A stretch of DNA of 64,000 nucleotides, taken from positions 4,712,001-4,776,000 of the forward strand of contig NZ_JANADO010000001.1 of NCBI RefSeq assembly GCF_024199845.1, written 5' to 3'. Source of the stretch: Bradyrhizobium sp. CCGB12 (GTDB lineage: Bacteria > Pseudomonadota > Alphaproteobacteria > Rhizobiales > Xanthobacteraceae). Under the pieces are notes generated by a model that saw only the letters and a program-made list of their open reading frames with translations, was not told the origin of the DNA and ran no database searches. Positions 1 through 8,100 of the stretch are shown piece after piece; the first letter of the stretch is position 1, and each line of letters starts with the position of its first letter. The position numbers and the translations under genes are program-made.

Positions 1-1
1 G

Positions 2-898
2 CTGCTCGCGCGCGGCGACACCGTGATCTTCGAGCAGGAAAGCTATCAGGGCTCGTTGACCCGCCTCGCCCGGCTTGGGGTCAACGTCGTCGGCATCCCG
101 CTCGACAAGGATGGCATGCGCATGGACGTGCTGGCGTCGACGCTCGCTGACCTCAAAGGCCGTGGCATCCGTCCCAAATACATCTACACGATCCCGACCG
201 TGCAGAACCCGACCGGCAGCATCATGCCGGAGAGCCGGCGCGCCGAGCTGCTGCGCCTGTCATCCGAATACGGCGTACCCATCTTCGAGGACGATTGCTA
301 TGCCGACCTCATCTGGTCGGGACAGCGGCCGCCGGCGATCTACGCGATGAGCCCGAATGGTGGCGTCATCCATATCGGCTCCTTCTCCAAGTCGATCGCG
401 CCGGCGCTGCGCGTCGGCTTCATCGTCGCACCCTGGGATGTGATGTCGCGCATGCTGTCGCTGAAGACGGATGCCGGCTCGGGCGCGCTGGAGCAGATGG
501 TGCTCGCCACCTATTGCAAGCCGCATTTTTCGACCCACGTGCCGGCCCTGACAAAGGTGCTGCGCACGAAGCTCGATACGCTGATGGAAGCCCTCAACGA
601 GCAGTTCGGGACGGCGGCCGAGTTCGAGGCGCCCAAGGGCGGCATCTTCCTCTGGGTGAAGCTGCCCGACCAGGTCGATACGCTGAAGCTCTATCAGGCC
701 GCGCTCGCCGCCGGCGTCTCGATCAACCCGGGGCCGGAATGGTCGACCGACAAGAGCCGTTCCAGCTCGCGGCTGAGACTGTGCTTTGCGAGCCCGACGC
801 ATCAGCAGATCCGCGAGGGGATCGCCGTGCTGGCCGAGGTCTGCCGCCGGGAGTTCGGCGTGCCGGCCCGCAGCGCCAATGTCGAGAAGCGGGCCTAG
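2..898 (+). CDS. PLP-dependent aminotransferase, class I/II (5' end outside window)
   Basis: The reading frame is already open at base 2, so the N-terminus lies upstream of the window. The visible 298 residues match the C-terminal two thirds of a fold-type I aminotransferase of the 2-aminoadipate/MocR-like group. The PLP-binding lysine sits in the typical GSFSKSIAPALRVGF context, and a YTIPTVQNPTG segment supplies the conserved Asn-Pro before it. The protein ends with the small-domain motif around RLRLCFASP. The expected role is amino-group transfer between an amino acid and a 2-oxo acid; the substrate cannot be read from sequence. No GntR-type HTH is visible, but that part would be upstream. 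It converges with the XRE regulator that ends 22 nt further on. Confidence 0.85.
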   Translation: MLARGDTVIFEQESYQGSLTRLARLGVNVVGIPLDKDGMRMDVLASTLADLKGRGIRPKYIYTIPTVQNPTGSIMPESRRAELLRLSSEYGVPIFEDDCYADLIWSGQRPPAIYAMSPNGGVIHIGSFSKSIAPALRVGFIVAPWDVMSRMLSLKTDAGSGALEQMVLATYCKPHFSTHVPALTKVLRTKLDTLMEALNEQFGTAAEFEAPKGGIFLWVKLPDQVDTLKLYQAALAAGVSINPGPEWSTDKSRSSSRLRLCFASPTHQQIREGIAVLAEVCRREFGVPARSANVEKRA

Positions 899-919
899 AC
901 TTGGCTTGAGGCCGCCTCC

Positions 920-1192
920 TCAAGCCGCCTTGGGCTGGCTGCCGTGGATCGCGGAGGCCAGCCGCAGCAGGAGGACGATCGAGACGTTGCCTTTGCCGGC
1001 CTCGATCTGGGCGATGTAGCGCTCGGAAATCCCGGAGCGGCGGGCCAGCTCGCGGCGCGACAGATCGCAGCGCGTGCGCGAGGACCTTAAGCGCTCGCCG
1101 AGCTCAGCCAGAAACGCGATCTCGGAATAAGGCGGCGCGGCGCAGCGCCCCGGGAGCACTTCGCCCGCAAAATCCACAACTTGATTCAGCAT
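920..1192 (-). CDS. XRE-family helix-turn-helix regulator
   Basis: A 90-residue protein consisting almost only of an HTH_3 (Cro/CI-type) domain at about residues 28-80. The core reads SRRELARRSGISERYIAQIE, typical of XRE proteins. The HTH resembles the N-terminal part of BoxR/BzdR-like regulators, but there is no shikimate-kinase-like C-terminal domain here. It is probably a DNA-binding repressor acting as a dimer. The start at MLNQVV was chosen because the HTH is complete from there; an in-frame ATG 11 codons upstream (position 1225) is possible. It is convergent with the aminotransferase gene and divergent from the secreted protein at 1351. The target is unknown. Confidence 0.75.
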   Translation of the reverse strand: MLNQVVDFAGEVLPGRCAAPPYSEIAFLAELGERLRSSRTRCDLSRRELARRSGISERYIAQIEAGKGNVSIVLLLRLASAIHGSQPKAA

Positions 1193-1350
1193 CGGTCTAT
1201 CCACGTTCGCCTTCGGGAAGCGCATCCTACCCCTGATGCGGCCGGCCTCATTGACGCGGATCAAATTCGCGCGCGATCGGCGGCTGGCGTGGACGGCCGC
1301 GCGCGGAATGCTACACTTTGGAAATCTTCGAGGCGGGGGCTTGCCAGGAC

Positions 1351-1803
1351 ATGACGGGTTGTTTGAGCCGCTGGAACGCGGCCATGCTGCTGTGGGTCGC
1401 ACTCGCGCCCACGGCGCGTGCCGAAACGCTTGCTGCGACGGTCGAGCAATGGGGCCTACTTGGCTCCTGGGCAGTCGACTGCGCGGCTCGGCCCGACCGC
1501 GACAAGGGCGCGCTCTTGACTTACGAGATCAGGAAGGACGGCCGGGTGATGTACCAGCGCAATTTCGGCGACGTTAGGGACGAGAACGAGGTCGTCTCCG
1601 CCATGATCAATGACGAGGGCCTGCTCGATGTGATGGTGTTCTTCCCCTCGCTGCATCAGACCCGCGAATTCGGACTCCTCTTGCAGAAGGACGGCAGCCT
1701 CCGCGCGATCTACAATCGCAGTGAGCGCGGCGAATACACGATCCGGGACGGCAAATACATTGCGACCGGCGCGCCAACACCCGCACAACAACGCTGCGAT
1801 TAA
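1351..1803 (+). CDS. Secreted hypothetical protein
   Basis: A 150-residue protein starting with a Sec signal peptide (hydrophobic core AAMLLWVALAP followed by an ARA cleavage site near residue 25). The mature part is a soluble domain with alternating charged and aromatic residues (WGLLGSWAVDC, YEIRKDGRVMYQRNF), suggesting a small periplasmic beta-rich fold. Two cysteines flank the domain, one near the N-terminus of the mature form and one two residues before the end, and could form a disulfide. The family is not recognised. An upstream in-frame ATG at 1318 would destroy the signal-peptide architecture, so 1351 is preferred. Confidence 0.7.
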   Translation: MTGCLSRWNAAMLLWVALAPTARAETLAATVEQWGLLGSWAVDCAARPDRDKGALLTYEIRKDGRVMYQRNFGDVRDENEVVSAMINDEGLLDVMVFFPSLHQTREFGLLLQKDGSLRAIYNRSERGEYTIRDGKYIATGAPTPAQQRCD

Positions 1804-1899
1804 CCACCTGAACGCCTGTTCAGAATTCTCTTCCAGTTCCTCCGGAACGTTCGCCCGCATGCGCGGTTTAGTTTGGCATTCGATTGGAGGAAGGACATC

Positions 1900-2127
1900 A
1901 TGAAGAAGCTTGGTTATGTGGTTGCCGCTCTCGGTGCGATCGTGATCGCGGCGCCGACGCTGGCAAGTGCGGAGACGGTGGTGATCAAGCGCGGTCATCA
2001 TCACGGCCCGTACGGCGCCCGCGCCGAATATCGCATGCATCATGACCACGGCTGGCATCGCGGGCATCATCGCGGCAACAAGGTCGTCGTGATCAAGCGG
2101 AGCCACCGCCACCACCACTGGGACTAA
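1900..2127 (+). CDS. Small histidine-rich periplasmic protein
   Basis: A 75-residue protein with a clear signal peptide (MKKLGYVVAALGAIVIAAP, cleavage after ASA). The mature part is very rich in His (about a third of residues) with Arg and Gly, in runs such as HHGWHRGHHRG, and two copies of VVIKR. The composition suggests metal (Ni/Cu/Zn) binding in the periplasm, but this is inference. The Shine-Dalgarno sequence GGAGG lies about 10 nt before the ATG, which decides the start over an upstream in-frame ATG at 1873. A strong terminator follows. Confidence 0.8.
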   Translation: MKKLGYVVAALGAIVIAAPTLASAETVVIKRGHHHGPYGARAEYRMHHDHGWHRGHHRGNKVVVIKRSHRHHHWD

Positions 2128-2143
2128 TGCGCGACGCAATACG

Positions 2144-2175
2144 GAAATGGCCCCTCACGGGGCCATTTCTTTGTT
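2144..2175 (+). terminator. Rho-independent terminator
   Basis: A perfect 11-bp inverted repeat (GAAATGGCCCC, loop TCAC, GGGGCCATTTC) is followed by a T-rich stretch, 17 nt after the stop of the His-rich gene. Confidence 0.9.
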
Positions 2176-2183
2176 CTTTCTTC

Positions 2184-2330
2184 CTTCTCCCCCTGCGGGA
2201 GAAGGTGGCGCGAAGCGCCGGATGAGGGGTATGTCTCCCGGAATTCAGAAGAGGCGGACTCGCGGAGAAAGACCCCTCACCCGTCTCGCCGCTATGCGGC
2301 GAGCCACCATCTCCCACAAGGGGAGAGGGA
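2184..2330. repeat. Palindromic intergenic repeat, family A
   Basis: Nested hairpins: CTTCTCCCCCTGCGGGAGAAG, a GGCGCGAAGCGCC stem, then CTCGCCGCTATGCGGCGAG and a closing CTCCC..GGGGAG pair. The same module (CTCTCCCGC..GCGGGAGAG plus GGCGCGAAGCGCC) recurs at 57035-57153. It has the form of a REP-like element typical of bradyrhizobial intergenic DNA. It fills the gap between the His-rich gene and the aldo/keto reductase and may also terminate the latter. Confidence 0.75.
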
Positions 2331-2339
2331 AAACGCAAC

Positions 2340-3158
2340 CTAGTCCCAGGTCGGCGCAAAGCCCGGATTGACACAGCGCTTGTCCTTGGCCAGCGCTGCG
2401 ATCTTCTTGCGGTCGGCATCGTCCAGCGCGATCTTCAGTGCGTCGAGATTGGCCTGTTGGCTTTCGCGACGCGACGCCTTCGGGATCGCAGCGACGCCGT
2501 CCTGGTCGAGCAGCCATTTCAGCGCGACCTGCGCTGCTGTTGCGCCGTGCCTGGCACCGATTTCAGCCAGCACCGGATCGCTCGCGAAACGTCCTTGCGC
2601 CAGCGGGCAATAGGCAACGAGCGGGATCGACTTGGCCTTGAGATAGGCCAGCACCTTCGATTGATCGAGCATGGCGTGATATTCGACCTGGTTGCAGGCG
2701 ATCGGCGCCTTGATGTCCTCGACCGCGATCTTGAGCAACGCCGTGGTGAAGTTGGCAACGCCGATCGCCCGCGTGCGTCCCTCCTCCTTGAGCTTCATCA
2801 GGGTCTCGAACACCGCGCCCCAGTTCGCGGCTGTCGACGGCCAGTGCACGAGATAGAGGTCGACATGGTCGAGCCGGAGCTTCTTCAGGCTGACATCGAA
2901 GGCACGCCGGATCGCATCCGGGGCAAGGTTCTCGTGCCAGACCTTTGTGGTGACGTGCAGCTCAGTGCGCGGCACACGCGAAGTGGCGATGGCCGAGCCG
3001 ATCGGCTCCTCGTTGGCGTACATCTCGGCGGTGTCGATGTGGCGATAGCCGAGCGCGAGCGCGCTCTCGACCGCGGTGCGGCAGGCATCGCCCTGCATGC
3101 GGAAGGTGCCGAGGCCAAGCTTGGGCACGCTGATGCCCTGTGTTTTCAGATGGTTCAT
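2340..3158 (-). CDS. Aldo/keto reductase, NAD(P)H-dependent
   Basis: A 272-residue (alpha/beta)8 barrel reductase of the aldo/keto reductase superfamily. The catalytic tetrad is intact: Asp42 and Tyr47 (GYRHIDTAEMY), Lys72 (TTKVW) and His105 (LVHWP). The signature GVANFTTALLKIA and the cofactor-binding segment AAIPKASRRESQQANLDA near the C-terminus are also present. Length and sequence resemble the 2,5-diketo-D-gluconate reductase (Dkg) group, which reduces aldehydes and ketones such as methylglyoxal; the real substrate is unknown. The start MNHLKTQG was chosen because the upstream in-frame extension has no family similarity. It is monocistronic in appearance. Confidence 0.92.
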   Translation of the reverse strand: MNHLKTQGISVPKLGLGTFRMQGDACRTAVESALALGYRHIDTAEMYANEEPIGSAIATSRVPRTELHVTTKVWHENLAPDAIRRAFDVSLKKLRLDHVDLYLVHWPSTAANWGAVFETLMKLKEEGRTRAIGVANFTTALLKIAVEDIKAPIACNQVEYHAMLDQSKVLAYLKAKSIPLVAYCPLAQGRFASDPVLAEIGARHGATAAQVALKWLLDQDGVAAIPKASRRESQQANLDALKIALDDADRKKIAALAKDKRCVNPGFAPTWD

Positions 3159-3328
3159 GGAAACAGGCTCCTGACGAGATTCATCCCGCCAGTCTCGCGG
3201 CGAAGCCGCGACGACAGATTCTTCGGTGATGGAAAGGAAGTGGCGGGAGCTGTGACTATAGCGCGGGAGGCTCGGGGCGGCCAATCAAGATTTGGGTTAG
3301 GAGCTCAGATACGGGATGCTTCCCCACC

Positions 3329-3409
3329 GTCATGCCCGGGCTTGTCCCGGGCATCTACGTTCTTCGTACCTCGAAGACGTGGATGGCCGGGTCAAGCCCG
3401 GCCATGACG
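3329..3409. repeat. Palindromic intergenic repeat, family B
   Basis: Arms of GTCATGCCCGGGCTTGTCCC and a near mirror-image copy ending GGCCATGAC fold into a long imperfect cruciform. It lies between the divergent start of the aldo/keto reductase and the end of phoD, so it could also act as a transcriptional end. Confidence 0.7.
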
Positions 3410-3429
3410 ACGAAAAGAGTGCTTGTCCT

Positions 3430-5004
3430 TCACGAATGCTGCGCCACCACGGCCGGTCGCGCCTGCTGCTGGGGCTGGATGTCGACCGACCAGAGGTCGC
3501 GGTTGTCGACGTCTTTCAGGGTCACCTTCATCACGCCGGTCGCGCCATCGATGTCGACACGGCCAAAGAACTGCAAGCCGAAGCACGGCGCCAGATTCTC
3601 GCCCTGCGCAGCGCTACAGCCGTTCTGATACATCGCAACCGGGCCAAACGTGTCATCGAGCTCGCCCGGGCTCCAGGTGCCGGCATGCAGCGGGCCGGAG
3701 ACGAACTCCCAGAACGGCTCGAACTCCTGGAATTGCGCCTTGTTCGGATCGTAGTAGTGCGCGGCAGTGTAGTGCATGTCGGCGGTGAGCCAGACGATGT
3801 TGCGGATTCCGGCGCGCTTGATCGAGGCGAGGAGATCAGCGATCTCGTGCTCGCGACGGTCGGGCGCACCGTTGCCGAGCGCAACGGCGTCCAAGCTGAT
3901 CAGTCCGATCGGCAAATCGGCCGCGATCACCTTCCAGGTCGCGCGCGAGGCGGCGAGCTCGCGCTTGAGCCAGGCGAGTTGCTCCGCGCCGAGAATCCAG
4001 CCGCGACGGTCGTTTCCCTTGTTCCAGGTCTCATCGCGATAGCTGCGCATGTCGATCATGAAGACGTCCAGCAGCGGGCCGTAAGCGATCTTGCGGTAGA
4101 TCCGGCCCCGCCGCGCGCCGATCTCGCGGATCGGCATGAAGTCGAAGAAGGCGCGGCGGGCGCGCGCGACCAGGAGCGGTGTGCCGTCGTCCTCGTAACC
4201 GGCGGCGTCGTAGCTCCCGGTCGGCGACCAATCGTTGGTGACCTCGTGATCGTCCCATTGCGCGAACATCGGCACCTCGGCATGGAAGGCGCGGAAATGT
4301 TCGTCCAAGTGGTTGTATTTGTAGCTACCGCGGAACTGCGCCAGGGTGTGCGCGGCCTCGGATTTCTCCTCGGTGACGAGGTTGCGCCATGTCTCGCCGT
4401 TCGGCAGCTTTTGTTCGGCGGGAATCGTGCAGTCGGCGTAGATATGGTCGCCGGAGTGGATGAAGAAATCCGGACGGTTCTCGAGCATGGTACGATAGCT
4501 GCGATAGCCGCCGCGCGAGACGTCGATACCCCAGCCCTGCCCTGCGACGTCACCGGACCACAGGAACGAGATCGACCGGCCCGCGGCCGGCGCGGTGCGG
4601 AAATGACCGATGCGGCTCTCGCCGGAGATGCCGGTCGCAATGTCGTCGAAGCGCACGCGGTAGAAGACGTCCTGCCCGGGCGGCAGGTCGTTCAGGAGCA
4701 GCTTTGCGGTGAAGTCGGCATCCGGCAGAGCGTCGAGCGACGCCGATGCGACAATGGTCTTGAAGCTTTCGACGGTCGAGCAATCCACCTGCATGCGCGC
4801 GGGCCGGTCGGCGCGCGCCCAGATCACCGCGGAGCCGCCCGAGACATCGCCGGACTGGATGCCGCCTGCGATCTGCGGCCGGTCGGCGGCGCGGCTGAGA
4901 TGGGGCTTTGCAAGCGTGCCTAGCGAGGCGACGACGAGACTGGAAGTCGAGCGGACCAGAAATTGCCGCCGGGTCGATGCCCGCGCGGCGCCGAGCGTTG
5001 CCAT
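3430..5004 (-). CDS. phoD: PhoD-family alkaline phosphatase / phosphodiesterase, Tat-exported
   Basis: A 524-residue protein beginning with a twin-arginine signal (STRRQFLVRS followed by a hydrophobic stretch and ARG-free AKPHLSRAA). An N-terminal PhoD_N beta domain (GGIQSGDVSGGSAVIWARAD) covers about residues 45-135. The metallophosphatase domain from about residue 150 carries the metal-ligand motifs FIHSGDHIYAD, WDDHEVTND and ADMHYTAAHYYD. PhoD enzymes hydrolyse phosphomonoesters and diesters in the periplasm with Fe and Ca and are usually induced by phosphate starvation through PhoB. No clear Pho box was recognised in the short upstream region. Length is normal for the family. Confidence 0.93.
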   Translation of the reverse strand: MATLGAARASTRRQFLVRSTSSLVVASLGTLAKPHLSRAADRPQIAGGIQSGDVSGGSAVIWARADRPARMQVDCSTVESFKTIVASASLDALPDADFTAKLLLNDLPPGQDVFYRVRFDDIATGISGESRIGHFRTAPAAGRSISFLWSGDVAGQGWGIDVSRGGYRSYRTMLENRPDFFIHSGDHIYADCTIPAEQKLPNGETWRNLVTEEKSEAAHTLAQFRGSYKYNHLDEHFRAFHAEVPMFAQWDDHEVTNDWSPTGSYDAAGYEDDGTPLLVARARRAFFDFMPIREIGARRGRIYRKIAYGPLLDVFMIDMRSYRDETWNKGNDRRGWILGAEQLAWLKRELAASRATWKVIAADLPIGLISLDAVALGNGAPDRREHEIADLLASIKRAGIRNIVWLTADMHYTAAHYYDPNKAQFQEFEPFWEFVSGPLHAGTWSPGELDDTFGPVAMYQNGCSAAQGENLAPCFGLQFFGRVDIDGATGVMKVTLKDVDNRDLWSVDIQPQQQARPAVVAQHS

Positions 5005-5117
5005 TCAGGAGACCTTCGTCGAATCGTGACGGAAGGTGCCTGCGCTCCTTGACCTCCAGCTTACGGTTTCTTGACTCCGCGCCTACGGTTTTGCGACGCG
5101 GGGATGACGCCTACGAG

Positions 5118-5537
5118 CTAGCGCTTCCAGTTGCAGATGCCGCCGGAGCGGCAGGGCCAGGTCTGAATGCGCGTGTCCATCGCCTGTGCGTCGAGCGGAT
5201 TGCCGTGGCGATGTGAGAGCCTGGTGCGCGCTGCGCCACGCGGCTGCTTGCTCTTCGTATGCGCGACCTTCGGCTCCGGCACGTGCACGCGTTCAGCGGC
5301 AACTTTCTTCGGCACGTCGAGTGGCCTGGCGTGCGCCTGCGCTTCGTTGCCGCCACGTGCCTCCAGAGCGACCGGCGCGAACTGCGTCTCCGGACCGAGC
5401 CGCTTCGGCGACAGCAGCGCCTTGGAGAGATCGAGACCCAGATATTCGTCGGGCTTGTAGCCGTCAGCGCGCGCGATGCCGGCCCCTGCGAGCACGAGGG
5501 CAAAAGCAATTGCAAAGGGAACACTTTTCAGGACCAC
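5118..5537 (-). CDS. Secreted hypothetical protein
   Basis: A 139-residue protein with an N-terminal signal peptide (hydrophobic FAIAFALVLAGAG, cleavage after ARA). The mature part is low-complexity and basic, with a conserved-looking DGYKPDEYLGLDLSKALLSP segment at the N-terminus and two cysteines near the C-terminus. The start is GTG, set by an AGGAGG Shine-Dalgarno sequence 6 nt upstream. The family was not recognised. It lies on the same strand as phoD and the nitronate monooxygenase but is separated from both by about 110 nt, so it is probably its own unit. Confidence 0.7.
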   Translation of the reverse strand: MVLKSVPFAIAFALVLAGAGIARADGYKPDEYLGLDLSKALLSPKRLGPETQFAPVALEARGGNEAQAHARPLDVPKKVAAERVHVPEPKVAHTKSKQPRGAARTRLSHRHGNPLDAQAMDTRIQTWPCRSGGICNWKR

Positions 5538-5564
5538 GCGCGCCTCCTGAAATCGATCATGAAA

Positions 5565-5577
5565 GGGTAATTTACCC
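5565..5577. promoter_or_regulatory. Candidate operator palindrome
   Basis: A perfect 6-bp dyad around a single central base (GGGTAA T TTACCC) lies 28 nt upstream of the GTG start at 5537, inside an AT-richer patch. It could be a regulator site for that gene; no regulator can be assigned. Confidence 0.35.
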
Positions 5578-5644
5578 CTATTTAGGAGGCGTCACGCGCA
5601 ATTCCAGCGGTCAATTGCCGCCGTGGTTAAGAAGTTTGGCTAGG

Positions 5645-6646
5645 TCAGGCGACCTTTCGCGTCGCCCCCGTCCCATCCAGGAATCCCATCAGGCGGCCGC
5701 GGATGATTTGTTCCGCCTCGGACACGATGCGATCGACGAGTTCCTTGCAGGTGGGGATGTCGTGGATGAGGCCTGCGACCATGCCGCAGCTCCAGGCGCC
5801 CGCGTCCATCTGCCCGTCCAGCATGATCCTGGGATAGACACCCGCGACCTGGTCGTGAATGTCGTCGATCGTGAGCTTGGCGCCCTTCTCGCGCTCGATC
5901 TCGAGCAGACGGTCGACATTGGCGTTCTTCAGGACGCGCTCGGTATTGCGCAGCGCCCGCATGATCAGGCGCGTGTCGAGCTCGGTGGCGGCGACCAGCG
6001 CGTTCTTGACGTTCTGATGCACCGGCGCTTCCTTGGTGGCGATGAATCGCGTGCCCATGTTCATGCCGGCCGCGCCGAGCGACAACGCTGCGACGAGGCT
6101 GCGCCCGTCGGCCATGCCGCCGGAGGCGACGAACGGGATCTTCAACTCCTCCGCCGCACGCGGCAGCAGGATCATGTTGGGAATGTCGTCCTCGCCGGGA
6201 TGACCGCCACATTCAAAACCGTCGACGCTGACGGCGTCGCAGCCGATCCGTTCCGCCTTCAGGGAGTGGCGGACCGAGGTGCATTTGTGGATCACCTTGA
6301 TGCCGGCGGCCTTCAGCGCCGGCATGTATTGTTCGGGACTGCGGCCCGCGGTCTCCACGGACTTGACGCCGCCTTCGACGATGGCCGCGATGTACTCCGG
6401 ATAAGGCGGCGCCGAGAAGGTCGGCAGGAAGGTGAGGTTCACACCGAACGGCTTGTCGGTCATGTCGCGGCAGCGCGCGATCTCCTTGGCCAGCAGCTCG
6501 GGCGTCTTCTGCGTGAGACCGGTGATGATGCCGAGCCCACCGGCATTGGAGACGGCGGCAGCCAGCTCCGCAAAGCCGACGAAATGCATTCCGCCCTGGA
6601 TGATCGGATGCTCGATGCCGAACAGTTCGGTGATCGCGGTCTTCAC
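5645..6646 (-). CDS. Nitronate monooxygenase (2-nitropropane dioxygenase family)
   Basis: A 333-residue FMN-dependent TIM-barrel protein. The N-terminal QGGMHFVGFAELAAAVSNAG, the FMN phosphate-binding region FVASGGMADGRSLVAALSLG followed by GTRF, and the loop with the catalytic histidine (FECGGHPGE) are all in place. Class I enzymes oxidise propionate-3-nitronate and other nitronates to aldehydes, releasing nitrite; related members act as enoyl reductases. The start is GTG with GGGAGGAAAC upstream. It lies 64 nt downstream of a short-chain dehydrogenase on the same strand and is probably co-transcribed with it, under the divergent HxlR regulator. Confidence 0.88.
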   Translation of the reverse strand: MKTAITELFGIEHPIIQGGMHFVGFAELAAAVSNAGGLGIITGLTQKTPELLAKEIARCRDMTDKPFGVNLTFLPTFSAPPYPEYIAAIVEGGVKSVETAGRSPEQYMPALKAAGIKVIHKCTSVRHSLKAERIGCDAVSVDGFECGGHPGEDDIPNMILLPRAAEELKIPFVASGGMADGRSLVAALSLGAAGMNMGTRFIATKEAPVHQNVKNALVAATELDTRLIMRALRNTERVLKNANVDRLLEIEREKGAKLTIDDIHDQVAGVYPRIMLDGQMDAGAWSCGMVAGLIHDIPTCKELVDRIVSEAEQIIRGRLMGFLDGTGATRKVA

Positions 6647-6710
6647 GTCAGTTTCCTCCCGAAGCTCTGCTTGATGTCAGGTTCAGTCTAGCCGCAGTCT
6701 CGTGCCGCGG

Positions 6711-7448
6711 TCACCATTTCTCTCCGAACGGACGGATCTCCATCTCGAAGGTCCAGGCGCTCTTGGGCTGCTGGTAGAGCTGCCAATAGGCATCAGCGAC
6801 CGAGGACGGCGGCATCAGGAGATCGGGATTGTCGAGCGCATTCGGCCCAAGCGCTTCGAGCCGACGCTGGCGCACCCATTCGGTGTCGACGCCGGAATCG
6901 ATGATGAGATGAGCGACGTGGATGTTCTTCGGCCCGAGCTCGCGCGCCATCGCTTGCGCCACCGCGCGCAGGCCGAACTTGGCGCTGGCAAAGGCCGCAA
7001 AGCCGCTGCCGCCGCGCAAGGACGCAGTTGCACCGGTGAAGAAGATGTTGCCGCCGCCGCGCGGCAGCATCAGCCGCGCCGCTTCGCGCCCCGCCAGGAA
7101 ACCTGAATAGCAGGCCATCTCCCACACCTTGCGGAACACGCGCTCGGTGGTGTCGAGGATCGGGAAATTGACGTTGGCACCGACATTGAAGATGCAGACG
7201 TCCAGCGGCGCGTGCTTGTCGGCATCGTCGAAGAAGGCGATGACCTCTTCTTCCTTTCGCGCATCGAGCGAACGCGCGTGGATTTCCCCGCCGGCAGCCT
7301 CGATATCTTTCACCAGCGGCGCGAGCTTGTCGCCGTTGCGGCGGCCGGCGAAGACCGTGAAACCTTCGGCGGCGAATTTCTTGGCGATCTCGGAGCCGAT
7401 GAAATTGCCGGCCCCGATCACGGCGGCAGTCGCGTTTCGCTTGGGCAA
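6711..7448 (-). CDS. SDR-family protein with Phe in the catalytic Tyr position
   Basis: A 245-residue Rossmann-fold protein of the short-chain dehydrogenase/reductase superfamily. A GAGNFIGSEIAKKFA dinucleotide-binding motif lies at residues 12-26 and NVGAN replaces the usual NNAG. The active-site region reads GATASLRGGSGFAAFASAKFG, so the normal Y-x-x-x-K becomes F-x-x-x-K (codon TTT). The lysine is kept and the upstream serine is probably kept. A Tyr-to-Phe change usually abolishes standard dehydrogenase chemistry, so this may be a non-classical reductase, a binding protein or a different reaction. The start is TTG, supported by GGAGGAGG 8 nt upstream. It is followed by the nitronate monooxygenase. 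Confidence 0.85.
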   Translation of the reverse strand: MPKRNATAAVIGAGNFIGSEIAKKFAAEGFTVFAGRRNGDKLAPLVKDIEAAGGEIHARSLDARKEEEVIAFFDDADKHAPLDVCIFNVGANVNFPILDTTERVFRKVWEMACYSGFLAGREAARLMLPRGGGNIFFTGATASLRGGSGFAAFASAKFGLRAVAQAMARELGPKNIHVAHLIIDSGVDTEWVRQRRLEALGPNALDNPDLLMPPSSVADAYWQLYQQPKSAWTFEMEIRPFGEKW

Positions 7449-7490
7449 GGTCGCCTCCTCCGGTGAGCGTATAGCTGAGACGAAGGCTAT

Positions 7491-7507
7491 AGTTCTAAAA
7501 TAGAACT
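7491..7507. promoter_or_regulatory. Perfect palindrome, probable HxlR operator
   Basis: AGTTCTA-AAA-TAGAACT is a perfect 7-bp dyad with a 3-nt spacer. It sits 43 nt upstream of the SDR start and between it and the divergent HxlR gene. Size and AT-rich dyad fit a dimeric winged-helix regulator. Assignment to the adjacent HxlR protein is inference. Confidence 0.6.
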
Positions 7508-7610
7508 GTCAAACTTCCAGGCTGGATGCTAGCTTACACTGGAAATTGCGCTGATCATTCAAGTCAGTTCCTTTTTCTGACTGACTGGACTTCAGGCCGG
7601 AGACCGCATC

Positions 7611-8075
7611 ATGAAGTGGGATACGCTGGACGAAGAGCCCTGCTCGCTCTCCCGCACCATCGCCGTCATCGGAGACCGCTGGACGCTGCTGATCCTGCGC
7701 GAGTGCTTCTTGCGTGTGCGACGGTTCGAGGCGTTCCAGTCCTCGCTCCAAATCACGCGGCACCTGCTGTCGGAGCGACTGAAGAAGTTGGTCCGTTTCG
7801 GCATCCTGCGCCGCGTCCCCTATTCCGAGGCGCCGAAGCGCTACGAATACATCCTCACTCAGAAAGGCCTCGACCTCTATCCGATCATCATGGCGATGGT
7901 GCATTGGGGCGACGCCCACATGGGCGACGAGCGCGGCCGTCCCCTGCTGCACGAGCACAAGCCTTGCGGCAAGCTGTTCGATCCCGTGATGGTGTGCTCG
8001 GAATGCGGCGAGCCGCTGCATGCCAAGCAGGTCCATGTGCATGCGGGGCCGGGGCGGAAGGAGGCGGTCGGGTGA
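7611..8075 (+). CDS. HxlR-family winged-helix transcriptional regulator
   Basis: A 154-residue MarR-like winged-helix regulator of the HxlR family. The family hallmark Cys (PCSLSRTIAVIGDRWTLLIL) is at residue 11, the recognition helix region is ITRHLLSERLKKLVRFGIL, and the wing is PKRYEYILTQKG. An extra C-terminal segment of about 45 residues contains three cysteines (PCGKLF, CSECGEP) and histidines, suggesting metal or redox sensing; this resembles the zinc-ribbon-like tails seen in some HxlR proteins. It is divergently transcribed from the SDR/nitronate monooxygenase pair and probably controls that pair and itself. Confidence 0.9.
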   Translation: MKWDTLDEEPCSLSRTIAVIGDRWTLLILRECFLRVRRFEAFQSSLQITRHLLSERLKKLVRFGILRRVPYSEAPKRYEYILTQKGLDLYPIIMAMVHWGDAHMGDERGRPLLHEHKPCGKLFDPVMVCSECGEPLHAKQVHVHAGPGRKEAVG

Positions 8076-8100
8076 GAGAGGCAGGCGAAGCTCACTAACC

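Noticed and set aside
3316..4923. Plus-strand 535-residue frame opposite phoD
   Set aside because: PhoD on the minus strand has a Tat signal and metal motifs; the opposite frame has no recognisable domain.
5186..6691. Plus-strand 501-residue frame opposite the nitronate monooxygenase
   Set aside because: Shadow frame; Arg/Asp/His-rich with no domain.
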